NCBI GenBank assembly: GCA_004565275.1
Contig: SDOX01000122.1
Coordinates: 570,642-634,641 of the forward strand
Length of the DNA: 64,000 nt
Source of the DNA: Nannochloropsis salina CCMP1776
Lineage: Eukaryota > Sar > Eustigmatophyceae > Eustigmatales > Monodopsidaceae
Direction of reading: 5' to 3'
A model generated the notes under the pieces. That model was not told the origin of the DNA. It did not search any database and saw nothing but the letters and a program-made list of their open reading frames with translations. Both the position numbers and the translations under genes were made by a program. This document shows positions 40,598 through 51,982 of this stretch, one piece after another; position 1 is the stretch's first letter, and each line of letters opens with the position of its first letter.

Positions 40598-41860
40598 ATG
40601 GCATCAGATACACCAGGAACTCCTACAGGGCAATCTCTAGCACGCGGAAGTGCGATAGATTCAAGGATATTCTCGACCGCCACTATTTCAAATGAAGAAG
40701 AGCTTCAAGCCCGTGCCGACATTTATCAAATATTACATCGCCTGCAAAACACTCTTCCACTCTTCGGCTTAATCACTCTTCGATATATATGTGTTCACGC
40801 CATAGGAATTGCGTTTTTATAGCCTTTACAATTCTGATCGTGAAATTAAGCAAGCAACTCTGCACGCAAACGTCGCTCAAAGGTAATCAAGATCCCAAAA
40901 TTTTGTCGGCTATACGTGCCATTTCATTGGGTGCCATCCTTTTTGCATGTCTCCTCCGGGCTATCATAGATGCCGAAGAAAAAAAGGAGACTCTTTTTGC
41001 CATTACACATTTCCCGCCGGAGGATCAAACGCTGGAAGAAGTGCTCTGGGCGAGTTTTACCACAGATGTCTGCATCCGGCTGCTAGTTTTGAAGCTGAAG
41101 GCGCTCGTAGCTTTACAAACACAACTAATCGTAGCGCTGAATTGTTTCCTATTTCTAGATATTCGTCTAAAAATCGAAGATTTCAAAAGGATTTTCGCCG
41201 ACTAGCTTCCCGGTTTGGATTCCTTCCTACATACCAATCAGTAAGGACAACTGTGTCCATATCACAACCTACCACATCTTCAGGGCTAAGTACTAATGCC
41301 GGAGACGAGTACCTACTGGACCTATGAGCGCACCCATAAGCTACAGTGACGATGACAATCTCGCTCCAGTGCATCGCATTTCCCATCATACACGCAGGCG
41401 TCGGATTTTCTGTCTTCTCGAATCTCTTTCTCTATTAATTCGAGTCCTTGTTCCAGTCCCTGTCTGGCTCCTTTATTATGACATTAAGTCCCCATATGGA
41501 GACATTTTTGTACTGGTCTATATCACGCTGAAATGCTTGGTGCTTTTGCGCCATGCCCGTGGTTGCGGTCACATTCTGGCCTGCATGTATCGTCCTGATT
41601 ACTTAGAATACGGTAGGCCTGCAACGAGAGAAGAGCTTCAGGAGGCAGGAACATTTGAATGCATTGTATGCTATGAAAATCTGAACAACAACTCCGTTGC
41701 TCTCCCTTTTGCGCATTTCTTTTGCGAGCCATGCTTGTCTGAGTGATGCGAACGGGAGCGTACACGCCCGCTTTGTCGAAGCGCTATAGGGCCGAATTTC
41801 CACGTAAACGCACCATATTGCAACATCACTACCCTGATCTGGCCATGCTTTCTTTAAAAG
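40598..41860 (+). pseudogene. Pseudogene of an RNFT1/2-type RING membrane E3 ligase
   Basis: RNFT proteins are multi-TM ER ubiquitin ligases with a C-terminal RING. The parent layout is visible across three + frames. LPLFGLITLRYICVHAIGIA continues into IAFTILIVKLSKQL and SAIRAISLGAILFACLLRAI after a frame change near 40815. Another frame change follows near 41130, and then LLESLSLLIRVLVPVPVWLL, LVYITLKCLVLLRHARGCG and the RING. The RING reads CIVCYENL...FAHFFCEPCLSE, then a TGA where families have Trp, then CERERTRPLCR. Two zinc-ligand positions (PFAH for PCxH, TRPLC for TCPLC) are lost. Combined loss of frame, a nonsense codon and two ligands make this a pseudogene, although much of the protein is still readable, so decay seems recent. 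An intact copy probably exists elsewhere. Confidence 0.75.
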
Positions 41861-42127
41861 GAAGTGGGTCTGTTATCTGTTATCAACGGGCATGCCTTGA
41901 GACAACTAGAAATTGGATTTAAAGAGATTTTCAACGCTGTGCGAAAAGGGTCAGAGGAAATTTTCAATTTTCCATTTTAAGCGCGACCGAAGTTTCTTTA
42001 TTATTTCTTTCTTCAAAGCTCTACCAAATCTCAATTAATATGTTAACAATGATTTTTAATTCAATCCCGGACCAGATCTGAATAAAAACGTTGGAGCGCA
42101 TTAGACAATTACAGTTTTATTCATGCA

Positions 42128-43759
42128 TTAAACCTGCGACTTCGGGGACGTCTGTGGTAAAAGCACTTTTCGCAATGACTCAAAGCTTATGCTGTCTGAT
42201 GACGAATTCGTTTTCGAAAATGTGACTGGTTGGCTGCAACCTCCATCTTCCTTTGCAACCGCACCCATAAAGCTCTCCTCGGGCAAGTTGTTCGTCCCGG
42301 GGCTTGAATGATTTCTATGCCTAGTATTTTCTTTTACATGTTGGTATGGCCCTTGCTGACATTTTTTTCTAGAATCTCTGTCTTTTTTTTTTAGAAAGCC
42401 TTCGAAGGCCTGCTGATACAACATCTGCAATTGTTGCGATTGTAAAGCGCGCATCTTCTGTTGATGCCGATACCGCTCGAGCTGCACCCGTCTTTGCATC
42501 GTACTCGCTTTGTAAGCCACTTTCTTCTCCAAATGTAGCCGTTCGAAGCGCCTCGTGGTACCCTGCAAACGAAGGCGTAGGGAAGCGATTTTATTCACAA
42601 TCCCAACTTTTCTCGCATGCGTGGTTAGGGGCAAGCTCATAAAATCACGCAGTTCATTAACTTCCTGCCGCTTGGCATTCAATTCCAACACGACTTTTGA
42701 TTTGATTTGTGCCTGCAAATTAAGCATCGATTCAAGGTCCTTGACTTTACTATATCCTGCTTTCTTATCCATGGGGCCAACTTGCGTCTGATGTTGGGAG
42801 GAATGACGACAAGTATGTGAGTTTGAGTCAGTGCCACCCGAAGTAGAAGGTATGGTTTTCAACATATTTACAGGCTTTTCAGCACAGCTACATGATTTTT
42901 TCATAGAACAATTTGTAGCCAATGTGCTGCGCAAGGATCTCTTTCGCGCTTGTTGGTCACGCAGTGCCGAATTCTCGATGCGAAGCGATCTACATTCTTC
43001 TTCCAAAGCCTTGACTTTATCCGAAAGGTATTTCTCATGCTGAGAAACTCGTGAGGTCATTATTCGAAGTTGCTGTTGAAGTCGAAGGTTCTCGTTGTGT
43101 AAAGCACATTTGCCAGCTAATTTGCTACCAATTTGGGAGTGCTCAGCGCAAAGCCGATCTTTTCTAGCCGATGACTTCCCCTCTTCTTCTTCCTTGGTGT
43201 TGCTGGGGGCTGCTCGAATACAACACTGTTCACTCGGTGAAGCCTGCAGATTTTGCTTTAAGGCCATCAAATGCACGATAATATGATGCAAATCATTATA
43301 GTAATTGTGCTCTTTGGCTGCTGTTGGCGCAGGTTGAAGTGGAAGCGTTTCTGCTGGCGTATGGGAGACAACTTGGTACGTGCTAGTGTCACCGCCCAGC
43401 ACGCTAATTTGCTGCCGGTGTACAGCATCTAAATATGTTGATTCATCGTACCTACCTTGAAGAGATGCTTTCATTTCAGGCATTGTTTTCTCATTGTGGA
43501 AATGAGTAGCGTATTCAGCAGTCTTGGAGAGGGAAGTTCTTTTTAACATGATGGAATTCCTGGAGGTTTTTCCTAACCCATTCTGACTGTCTGTTTCTTC
43601 CTCCTCTCCCTCCTCATCGTCAGAAAAATGTGCAGTCATTACGTCGTTCAGTTTGTCGCTAGATAAACGCTCTTTCTCTTCGTCCTCTTCGGCTCCTATC
43701 GGAAGCGGCGACGAGTCGTTTTCCTCTGTTTCTGGCGAGGAGGCGTCCGAAACAAACAT
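42128..43759 (-). CDS. Coiled-coil protein, unknown function
   Basis: A 543 aa protein from ATG 43759; the frame extends 12 codons further up without an ATG, and a 5' exon is possible since a CAG lies just before. The N-terminus is acidic (EEDEEKERLSS, DDEEGEEEETDS). The middle and C-terminal parts have heptad patterns typical of coiled coils (HNENLRLQQQLRIMTSRVSQ, KVKALEEECRSLRIENSALR, KDLESMLNLQAQIKSKVVLE, and an Arg/Gln-rich RRVQLERYRHQQKMRALQSQ). No catalytic or DNA-binding domain is evident. A cytoskeletal or centriolar scaffold is possible but is only a guess. The long clean frame supports a real gene. Confidence 0.65.
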   Translation of the reverse strand: MFVSDASSPETEENDSSPLPIGAEEDEEKERLSSDKLNDVMTAHFSDDEEGEEEETDSQNGLGKTSRNSIMLKRTSLSKTAEYATHFHNEKTMPEMKASLQGRYDESTYLDAVHRQQISVLGGDTSTYQVVSHTPAETLPLQPAPTAAKEHNYYNDLHHIIVHLMALKQNLQASPSEQCCIRAAPSNTKEEEEGKSSARKDRLCAEHSQIGSKLAGKCALHNENLRLQQQLRIMTSRVSQHEKYLSDKVKALEEECRSLRIENSALRDQQARKRSLRSTLATNCSMKKSCSCAEKPVNMLKTIPSTSGGTDSNSHTCRHSSQHQTQVGPMDKKAGYSKVKDLESMLNLQAQIKSKVVLELNAKRQEVNELRDFMSLPLTTHARKVGIVNKIASLRLRLQGTTRRFERLHLEKKVAYKASTMQRRVQLERYRHQQKMRALQSQQLQMLYQQAFEGFLKKKDRDSRKKCQQGPYQHVKENTRHRNHSSPGTNNLPEESFMGAVAKEDGGCSQPVTFSKTNSSSDSISFESLRKVLLPQTSPKSQV

Positions 43760-44393
43760 GTCTTTCACCTGATCTGAATTTAAATGGGCAGGCACACAAA
43801 ATAAGATGTAAGAGAGCCTAATAAATGCGACATGTAGCCTGAGCTGGGACTGGACCGGGGCGATTCGTTCCGCTTGGACGTGAACCTAACGGACGGCACC
43901 GCCCAACGGTCGAGGGAGTTGGCGCGAACGACGCGTTTAACGGTCAAGACTTGACCGTCAAGTGAAATTTTGGCGCGAGCGAGCCCATCGCCGACGCAGC
44001 ACGACTCGTATAGGCCAAGCTCCAACCACATTGCCAGCATTGCAAAGGGCGACCTGCTTAACACGCCTCGATTTCCGGTCTGACAATGGGTGATTCCTAT
44101 GCATGGGATAGCACACGACACAGCATGAACTCTTCATGCAAATTGCCACCGCGAGAGATGGCATATTGAAGGTTGTGACACCTCATCACTAACCTTCTGC
44201 CACAACGTACCTCCGAAATACATTTTGTAATTGTCTTCCTGGTACCCATTCCAAAAGTTTCACTGTGCATAATTGTGGCACGTTGATAAATTCAACAGAC
44301 GAATCTCCTCAGCGCAAGGAAAACAAGCACCGACACGTCGGCGCGGATAATATCCTCGGGTCGCAGTCTTGTCAGGACTTGCAGCAAGAAAAT
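43760..44393. other. Divergent intergenic region, possible upstream exon
   Basis: About 630 bp between the coiled-coil gene and the XDH fusion. A - strand frame at 43780..44121 (ARAKISLDGQVLTVKRVVRA) could be a 5' exon of the coiled-coil gene, but no proper GT donor links it. Promoters for both genes are expected here. Confidence 0.35.
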
Positions 44394-47300
44394 ATGTCGC
44401 ATTGTTCAGGATTTGACGCGGTTCCTGAGCCTTGTCCGCTGGTATTTGAATTAAATGGTAGATGGATGCAGCTAGCACCAGACTCTTGGAACATGTCTAT
44501 GAGCCTGAATGATTACTTGCGGGCGCAACCTTTTCTGCGTGGCACGGTAGGATAAGTAGGGCTTATTCTCTCAGCGGTTTTCACAGTGCAATGCCTGTTT
44601 GAGGCGGTGATTTCGTCTCTTCTGTGATTCTGTCTCTTCTATCTGTGTCGTCACCTCCTTACCTTTCAATTCCTTTCGCTAAACCGAGCATTACTCTCAA
44701 CATTCCTGCCTAACTCATGAATAAGAAAAATGCATGTGGCGAAGGAGGCTGTGGTGCTTGTGCCGTAATCATCTCGCGTCCAGGCGGCCAAAATATCGGA
44801 TCATGCACCAACAATTGTCTCGCTGTGAATTCATGCCTGCGGCCGCTAGCATCTCTGCACGGGTGGAGCGTCAAAACAATCGAAGGGATTCGACACAAGT
44901 CGCAAGGTGCTGCTCTACAACAGCAATTCTCCCGCTTAAACGCGTCTCAGTGCGGATTTTGCACGCCAGGAATGGTGATGTCCTTAAGTGCCCAATTTGC
45001 AAATGACAAAGGTGTGGATACGAAAGGACGAGCTTTTACAAAGGCATCCTTGGCGCGCTCGCTAGATGGCAACCTGTGTCGGTGCACCGGCTACCGGCCT
45101 ATACTCGATGCGGCTGAGTCTCTTGTGTCGCCGGAGGAGAGCATAGCAGACCTTGAGGACGTAGTAGAGCAGTTAAAATGCTTAAAGCCCACCTCATGTG
45201 CCCATGACAGTAGGAGCGACCGCGAAGGAGGACCTCAAAATGGTTCGGCTGGGATTCAAGATGACGTATGTGACTCTGCTGCATTGAATTCTTGCGCATC
45301 ACATTTCGAGGGATTTTGTTTGGAAGACAAAGAAGGTGCTCGCTGGTACCAACCGCGAGATCTTGCACAGTTTTGGTCCGTTCTTGGAAGGCACCCTGCC
45401 GCCACGGTACTCTGCGGTAACACCGGCCGAAGCGGTGTCTACAAGCAAGATAAGGAAGAAGATTTAGCCCTCGCCGCTCTGGACGAGAATCTAGCGCTCG
45501 CAAATTCGGTGATGGTCTCCTTGCAGGATGTTGTCGAACTCCAGGGTCACAGCTGGGATGCAGCGACGGGATGGCTTGATATTGGTGCCGGGCTCACCCT
45601 TTCAGAATTGCTTCTCCTTGTAGGCAATCTCCCGGAGGACGCTTTTTCCTCACACGTGCTTCGAGACACCATTATCTCCCACCTCTCACGGGTGGCGGGA
45701 ACATTGGTGCGGAACGCTGGCACTTTAGGAGGAAATTTGTACATGGCAAAGAGCAAAAATTTTGATTCCGACCTCTCGACACTCCTAGGAGGGCTCGAGG
45801 CTGTGGTGCACGTTGTCGGAGGACCGCGACAAAAAGAGGAAGAACTCTCTTGGCTGGAGTATTTGAATCAAGGAAACGCTCATGAGAACAATGTGGAGAC
45901 AGCGCGACGAGACATCCTGACTCGCATCCGTCTCCGCCTCAAAACCCCCCACACTGGGACCTTGTCGGATGTGTTTCAGTCTTACCGCGCTGCATTGCGC
46001 AAGGGAAACAGCCACGCCTTTGCCAATGCTGCATTTCGTGCATCTGTGAATGTGGCAACAGGAAAATTGGAGAACATCTGCTTGTGTATTGGCGCTTTGG
46101 GTATGCCAGCTTTGCGTGCCATTGAAACTGAGAAAGCTTGGTTGCAGGGAAGTGCAGAGTCTGTCGCTGTTCATGAGGATGCTTTCGAACAAGCAACTCT
46201 CGAAGCTGCACTTCTTGCATTGCGCATGGAAATAGCTCCTGCTCATAAGACACGATATCGATACCGTGTGGACCTTTTGTCCTCCTTCTTGTACAAATTT
46301 TTCCTTTATGTGAAGGATAGGGTATTCCAGGCGTCCCCTTCTCTCCGATCCTCAACCGCGGCAACTTCTCCATTAAGTGCCCGACTTCGATCGGCGGCCA
46401 TCGCTCCTGAGAAGCACGTCGCTCTGGCAGATACGGAGCAAACGTACACGCGGCGGTGGATGGAGAAAGTGCCCCAAGTATCTCGCGACGTTCAAAACGA
46501 TGCGAACAGCAGCAGCAGCACAAGCGGCGGCCAAAACGATCACCTGCCTCATGTGCCTTTGCCCAAGGACTACCAGGGTTTCCAAGCATCTGGGGAGGCT
46601 GAGTACGTATCGGATGTGTTAGAGAGAGAAGGCACCGTGTATGCGGCCTACGTCAAGAGCCCTCGCTCTGTGGGTGTGCTTGCAGACCTGCGCACTGCGG
46701 CGGCCAAAGCTCTGCCGGGGGTAGTCTATGTGCTGACAGCTGCAGACATACCGGGAAGTAACGACAGCGCTTTTTCCCTCGGGCCCCCTGATAGCGTTGC
46801 GCCCGACACTGTTTTCGTACCACTGGGTGGACGCGTGTTGTTTCATTCCCAGCCGCTGGCACTCGTTGTAGGCATTTCCTCGGAGGTGGCTCGACGAGCA
46901 GCCAAGCTTGTGGAGGCTGTTTTTGAGGGTTTTGAGGCTCCCATTGTAAGCATAGGGGATGCTCGTGAAGCACGCTCTTTAATGGGCATAAGAGATTGTG
47001 TCAAACGCGGTGATGCCTCTTCTGTACTGGCGGCTGCGCGTTTGGAGCATGAGAATGGGGATCCTGAAAGCGGGTTGGGTGGGGAATTACGATTTATGGA
47101 AGGGAAAGTACGCGCTGGCTTCCAGAAGCACTTTTACCTAGAGACTCACACAGCCTACGCTATTCCCGACGAAGGGCGAATGTTGATTTATTCCTCGACT
47201 CAAGCTCCGCAGGCGGTTCAAGAGGTTGTAGCTCGCGTATTGGGAACCCCAATGAATACTGTCCAAGTGAAAATGCGGAGGGCTGGTGGCGCATTTGGCG

Positions 47301-50239
47301 CCAAGGCCACGCGTAACTTGCCTCATGCGGCTGCAGCAGCTGTGGCTGCCAAAGTATTACGTCGACCAGTGCGTTTGACGTTAGACCGGGCTACTGACAT
47401 GCAGCTCACCGGCTCACGGCACGCTATGGAAGCCGACTATGCAGTAGCTTACAATTCAGCCACGGGTCTTATCGAGGCAGTCAAATGTGAAATTTGGCTA
47501 AATGGAGGATTTTGTGCCGATCTATCCTTCACTCCTTGTCATGATCTTGCGGCGAACTTGGAGCAAGCCTACTTCATTCCCAATTTCGATGCTTCCATCG
47601 AGGTGCTTCGGACCAATCTGCCTACGAGTACGGCTATGCGAGGCCCTGGAGTCGTGCAAGCATCCTTCATTATTGAATCAATCCTCGATAATGTGGCTGC
47701 ACGACTGGGCAGCCACTTTACACCTGAGGAAGTTCGTCGTGTGAATTTTTTCAGGCAAGACGAAAAGGGAGAAGGCGCGTCGTCGAGCATGATGAGTACT
47801 GGCTGTCTCCACATGCCAGCCACACCTGTTAGTCACTTTACTTTGCCTATTATATGGAATAAGCTAACATCCTCAGCCAACTTGGAAAAGCGTCGCGAGG
47901 ATGCTCATTCCTTTAATCGCGCAAATCGCTGGCGTAAGCGTGGGGTGGCAATGACACCCGTCAAATTTCTTAGTAGTCTCATGCCCATGCAAGCCACAGT
48001 AAACGCATACCCGGATGGGTCGATCTTGATCCATCATGGTGGTTGTGAGATCGGGCAAGGCATACACGCCAAGAGCGCCCTTGTGGCATTACGAGCTTTG
48101 GCGAAAGTGGGAGTCTTAGCGCCGCCAACCCTGGACATGATTCAATTCGCTGATACAAATACGGATATTATTCCAAATGGCGGTTTTACCGCGGCCTCAA
48201 CTACTTCTGAAAGGGCGTGTGCGGCGATAGATGCAGCTTGTCAAGAGCTGGTTAACCGTTTGAAGCCGTTGCGCGATCGATTGCTTCGAAACAAAGAGAA
48301 CGCCCTGTCTCCCGCAAATTCTCTGGAAGGTACAGGTCATGATGGCGACGGCCCCGATGGGGGCGATCGTCCGTCTCCAAGCATCTCATGGGTAGAACTT
48401 ATTCGCTCAGCCCTTAGTTTTCGAGAGTCCATGGATCTTTGTTGTCATGCTCAATGGCGTCCGGAACCCGCAAGCCACTACCACAATTATGGCGCAGGGC
48501 TGTCTGAGGTTGAAATCGATGTACTTACGGGAGAAGTGGTGCTACGAGCTGCTCACCTTTTGTATGACTGTGGTAAAAGCATAAATCCGGTCGTGGATTT
48601 GGGACAAGTTGAAGGCGCTTTTGTGCAAGGCCTTGGATTTTTCCTCATGGAAGAAGCTCTTATTGCATCGGACGGCGTGCTTCAATCTCCAGGAACTTGG
48701 GATTACAAACCACCTTTATTACCGGACATGCCATCGGAGTGGAAAGTGGCTCTGCTTGAGAACGGGAATTTCGACAAAGGCTTTCTTTCCTCCAAGGCAT
48801 CTGGTGAGCCACCTCTGATCCTATCCACTTCTGCTATGATGGCCGTTCGTCATGCAGTAGTTGCCGCGCGCACCGAAATTTTCGGCGTTGGGTCCGAAGC
48901 TATTAACAACTTTCGCTTGGATGCTCCGGCGACACCTGAACGTATACATCGCGCTTGTGCAGCAAGCATGGGCCGCCTCTCCTTGAACGGAACTGCTGGG
49001 GAACGGGCGTGGTTGGATGAAAGTCCACTGCACCAGGTGGATGTTGCTGTGGCAGGTGCGGGGCTAGGTGGACTAGCGCTGGCAATCGCCTTAGATAAGT
49101 TAGGTCTCAGTGCGGGTCTCTTTGAAAGGGCCGCGGCGCTACGAGACGTATCACAAGGCTTAGTTGGTGTAACACCCAACGGATTAAGGGCATTGGAGCT
49201 GATTGACCCACGTTTGAAAGATTTCCTGATGGAGAGGGGCAAGTACAATACTGAAGCTTTCACCAAGACAGTTGACGAAGAGGGCAAAATCACGGAGCGT
49301 TATGTGCAGTTTGAGGCAAACAACGTTAGTATTCCTTGGGCCGACATCCAACACTCCCTTGCTCGCTTGGTACCGCGCTCTATGATCCATTGCAGTCACG
49401 ACTTTGCCGGCTTTGACGAGTGTGAAGACCATGTCACTATTTATTTCAAGAATCGTGTGGAGACAGCCCGTGCGGCGTTGCTAGTGGGCGTTGATGGCCT
49501 TTTCTCTGTCGTTCGGAAGGGTTTGGTGCCGATTCCTGAGGGTAGGGGGGATGAAGTCTGCGAGTCAGGCCACACCAACTGGAACGCAATCATGAACCCA
49601 GGCGAAGCCAGTTTGCCATATCCTCATCCGGTAGTGAGCCTGACCTACCAGAAAGAAGAACCGCCTCGATTTTTCTTCATGATCGAATGTGGACATGGCA
49701 GAATCTTGTGGCAGGTTCGGGTGGATGATCCTGGCAAGGCATTTACAGTCGCCCCGAAAAAGGGTCACGGCCGCCTTGGTCTTACAGGTGTAAAACAGCG
49801 CATACTAGACCTTGTGAAAGACGTTCCAGATGTGCAGCCGTATATCGCAGCCACACCAGAAGAGAACATTTTTGAACGATGTTTGCTTTTTCGTAAGTCT
49901 TTGCAGCGCTACAGCTCTCCGGGGCGGCGGGTAGTTTTGTTGGGCGATGCAGCCCACGCAATGCACTCTGTGCGCGGCCAGGGGGCCAATATGACCTTTG
50001 AAGATGCACACTGTCTGGGACTAGCTCTGGCGGCTAAAGGTGTGGGGCCTGCTGCCGTTCGTGTGTTTGAAAGAGCGCGGATTCCTCGTGCTAATCTGGT
50101 GCAATGGGAAAGCAATACGTACTACAAACGACAATTTGAGAAAAATACAAGCCACACGTGGGCTCTAAAATTCCTGAACTTTCAGTCGTATGTGGCCGAT
50201 TTTCACAAGCATGAGGCGTTGCCTGCGCATTTGTTGTAA
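44394..50239 (+). CDS. Xanthine dehydrogenase fused to FAD monooxygenase (possible urate hydroxylase)
   Basis: A giant fusion of 1888 aa: exon 1 44394..44546 (MSHCSGFDAV...LRGT) and exon 2 44726..50239, joined in phase so LRGT-KNACGEGGCGAC rebuilds the first 2Fe-2S site. Part 1 (1-1470) is a complete XDH: CGEGGCGAC, CGFCTPG and CRCTGYRP clusters; FAD domain with AGTLVRNAGTLGGNLYM (about 395); and Moco domain with FYLETHTAYA, SSTQAPQ, AGGAFGAKATR, TNLPTSTAMRG, HGGCEIGQGIHAK, GQVEGAFVQGLGFF and the catalytic-Glu motif SGEPPL. After about 20 linker residues, part 2 (about 1487-1888) is a PHBH-fold flavin monooxygenase: GAGLGGLALAIAL, LLVGVDGLFSVVR and GDAAHAMHSVRGQGANMTFE. It resembles HpxO/salicylate-hydroxylase-type enzymes (TNWNAIM versus HpxO VNWNG). 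HpxO-type enzymes turn urate into 5-hydroxyisourate, the next step after XDH. The frame is clean over 5.5 kb. Substrate of part 2 is inference. Confidence 0.9.
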
Positions 50240-50811
50240 TCAGAGATGTGTGGAATCTGTGCTACGCGCAAGTGTTGCTCTAGCATAGAAATGAAAGTGA
50301 TCGAATTGCAATAGGGGTGCTATAATGGAACAGCTGCGCGATGAGGATGAACAATGTCAGTCAGACGGGAGCCTGGAAAGGTAGGAAGCGGGTGTAATCT
50401 GCAGATAGAAAGACCACGGGTCGCATTACATTCAGACATGCAGACAATTTCGGAATGGGATAATGAAGCATCATAATCTTATTGTATGCATAACAACAAG
50501 AATGAACTTACTTAGGCATTGGCGGGTAGTGGATTTGCGGATGTGCAACTAGCACGGTCGTCCAAGCGGGGAATGTGCATTATGTGTCTACGAACGATCC
50601 AGAGCGCGTTTAAATGGGAGCTTTCGTACAAAGATATGGTTCGCCGTAGATGTACAGGCAAATGCTGTAGTAGAAGCTCTACATGTACTGCTTTTGGTCG
50701 AATAGATGAACCACCCTAGATAATTGCGACAAGTGGCGACATCAGGGATACGACAGGCGTTTACAATTTTTTCTTCACTAGGCCCTTTACATGCTTCATA
50801 AGCCCCATTAC
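50240..50811. other. Convergent intergenic XDH fusion / bL9m
   Basis: About 570 bp between two gene 3' ends; no gene recognised. Confidence 0.5.
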
Positions 50812-51688
50812 TTACTCGCTGTCTTCCTCAAGTACCTCTGCACTGCGATTTTCTCTTCTATCACGTTTTTTCTCATCTTTCTGTATAGCCACTTTGACTG
50901 TCAACATCTCCCTTTTTTTCCCTCCATCGGACTGCGCACTTTCTTGCATCTCATCTACCATGAGTTGCGGTACATCTACCGCCACCTTGACGTTCAACTC
51001 CCCCAACATTTTTATTTCTGAACCCTTTGGCAACCGAATATCTTGTTCGTCCACATGTCGCTTGAGCTGCTTTCGCATAGCTGCGGCCAAGTCTGCTTTT
51101 GTCAAGGGGTGCTCTAACTTTTGCCCGTCGACGGCTACATTTCTTGTGAAAGTTATTGCCCTTTGCATGGTCCGAGACTTGAAGTAAAGGAAGTCTCGGC
51201 GTTCTTCCAGTAGCGTGCGCTCTTCATTCGAACGCATTACCACGTGTTGCAATTTGTTGTCATGCGTTGCATAAACTGCCTTGCGTCCTGGAATCAAGAA
51301 ATTGCGAGCGTACCCTGGCTTGACTGCCACCTCCTCACCAGCGAAGCCACGAAAGGCGAGATCTTCGAGTAAAACAACGTTGACCATCCTTTTCTTGGAC
51401 AAGTTCCGGATAATTGAGGGCTTGAAGGACAAAACCGTACCTGTCAGGCTGTTGTAAGGGGCCCACAGGAAGGGAAGAAACCGAATCAAGAAAAACTTTG
51501 GCTTGCATTGACATTCAGAATCCCTGCCATTGCATAGAAATTCAGTCCAATTTCTATTTGGTTCTGTTGTAAGACACGAATGGAGACGGACAATCCCATC
51601 GGAGGCTTCTCGAAGCTCGACAGTGGCCGATGATGCACTAAGAGCAGGGTCGGCAAGCACAGGATGTTTACCTGTTACGTCCCAACAT
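50812..51688 (-). CDS. MRPL9: Mitochondrial ribosomal protein bL9
   Basis: Large-subunit ribosomal protein of mitochondria. Exon 1 is a mini-exon of 17 nt (51688..51672, ATGTTGGGACGTAACAG then GTAAAC). The 223 bp intron ends TTACAACAG and exon 2 is 51448..50812, giving 217 aa. The joined N-terminus MLGRNSLTGTVLSFKPSIIR is a good mitochondrial presequence, free of acidic residues. The bL9 core follows: VNVVLLEDLAFRGFAGEEVA, VKPGYARNFLIPGRKAVYAT, and the C-domain DIRLPKGSEIKMLGELNVKV. An acidic/basic extension closes the chain (KKRDRRENRSAEVLEEDSE). Starting in the longer open frame would add about 70 residues unlike any targeting peptide, so the spliced start is preferred. Confidence 0.88.
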
Positions 51689-51982
51689 GGTCACTGACAG
51701 AGAAGTGGTGCAGCACAAAATCTAACTCCCCCTTCGGTGACCCGCCTGTGCGAGTGGGTAGACACTGAGGTGATTATTCTGGACTTAAAAGGGAGCACGC
51801 ATCTGTGTCCATTCCCGGGGGCTTTGATGGGAATTGCGCGAAAGGCCGGGAGACCGGGCTTCGACCTCGCCTCCGAGACTAACGTCCCTCTCTCGCTTTC
51901 TCTTTTCCCCAGACTAGAAAACAAGCCTGCCAAGATTGTCATCCACTTAATTCCCGTATAATTTAAAAAAATAAACAGAAAG
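51689..51982. promoter_or_regulatory. Short divergent promoter region bL9m / kinesin
   Basis: Only 294 bp separate the start codons of two divergent genes, so both promoters must lie here or in the first introns. No TATA box or named motif is clear, apart from an A-rich run just before the kinesin ATG. Confidence 0.4.

Noticed and set aside
43780-44121. 5' exon of the coiled-coil gene
   Set aside because: The frame is protein-like in part, but no GT donor joins it in phase to the main exon.
44265-44393. Upstream extension of the XDH N-terminus
   Set aside because: The frame is open but starts at a non-ATG codon; ATG 44394 leads directly into the expected XDH start.
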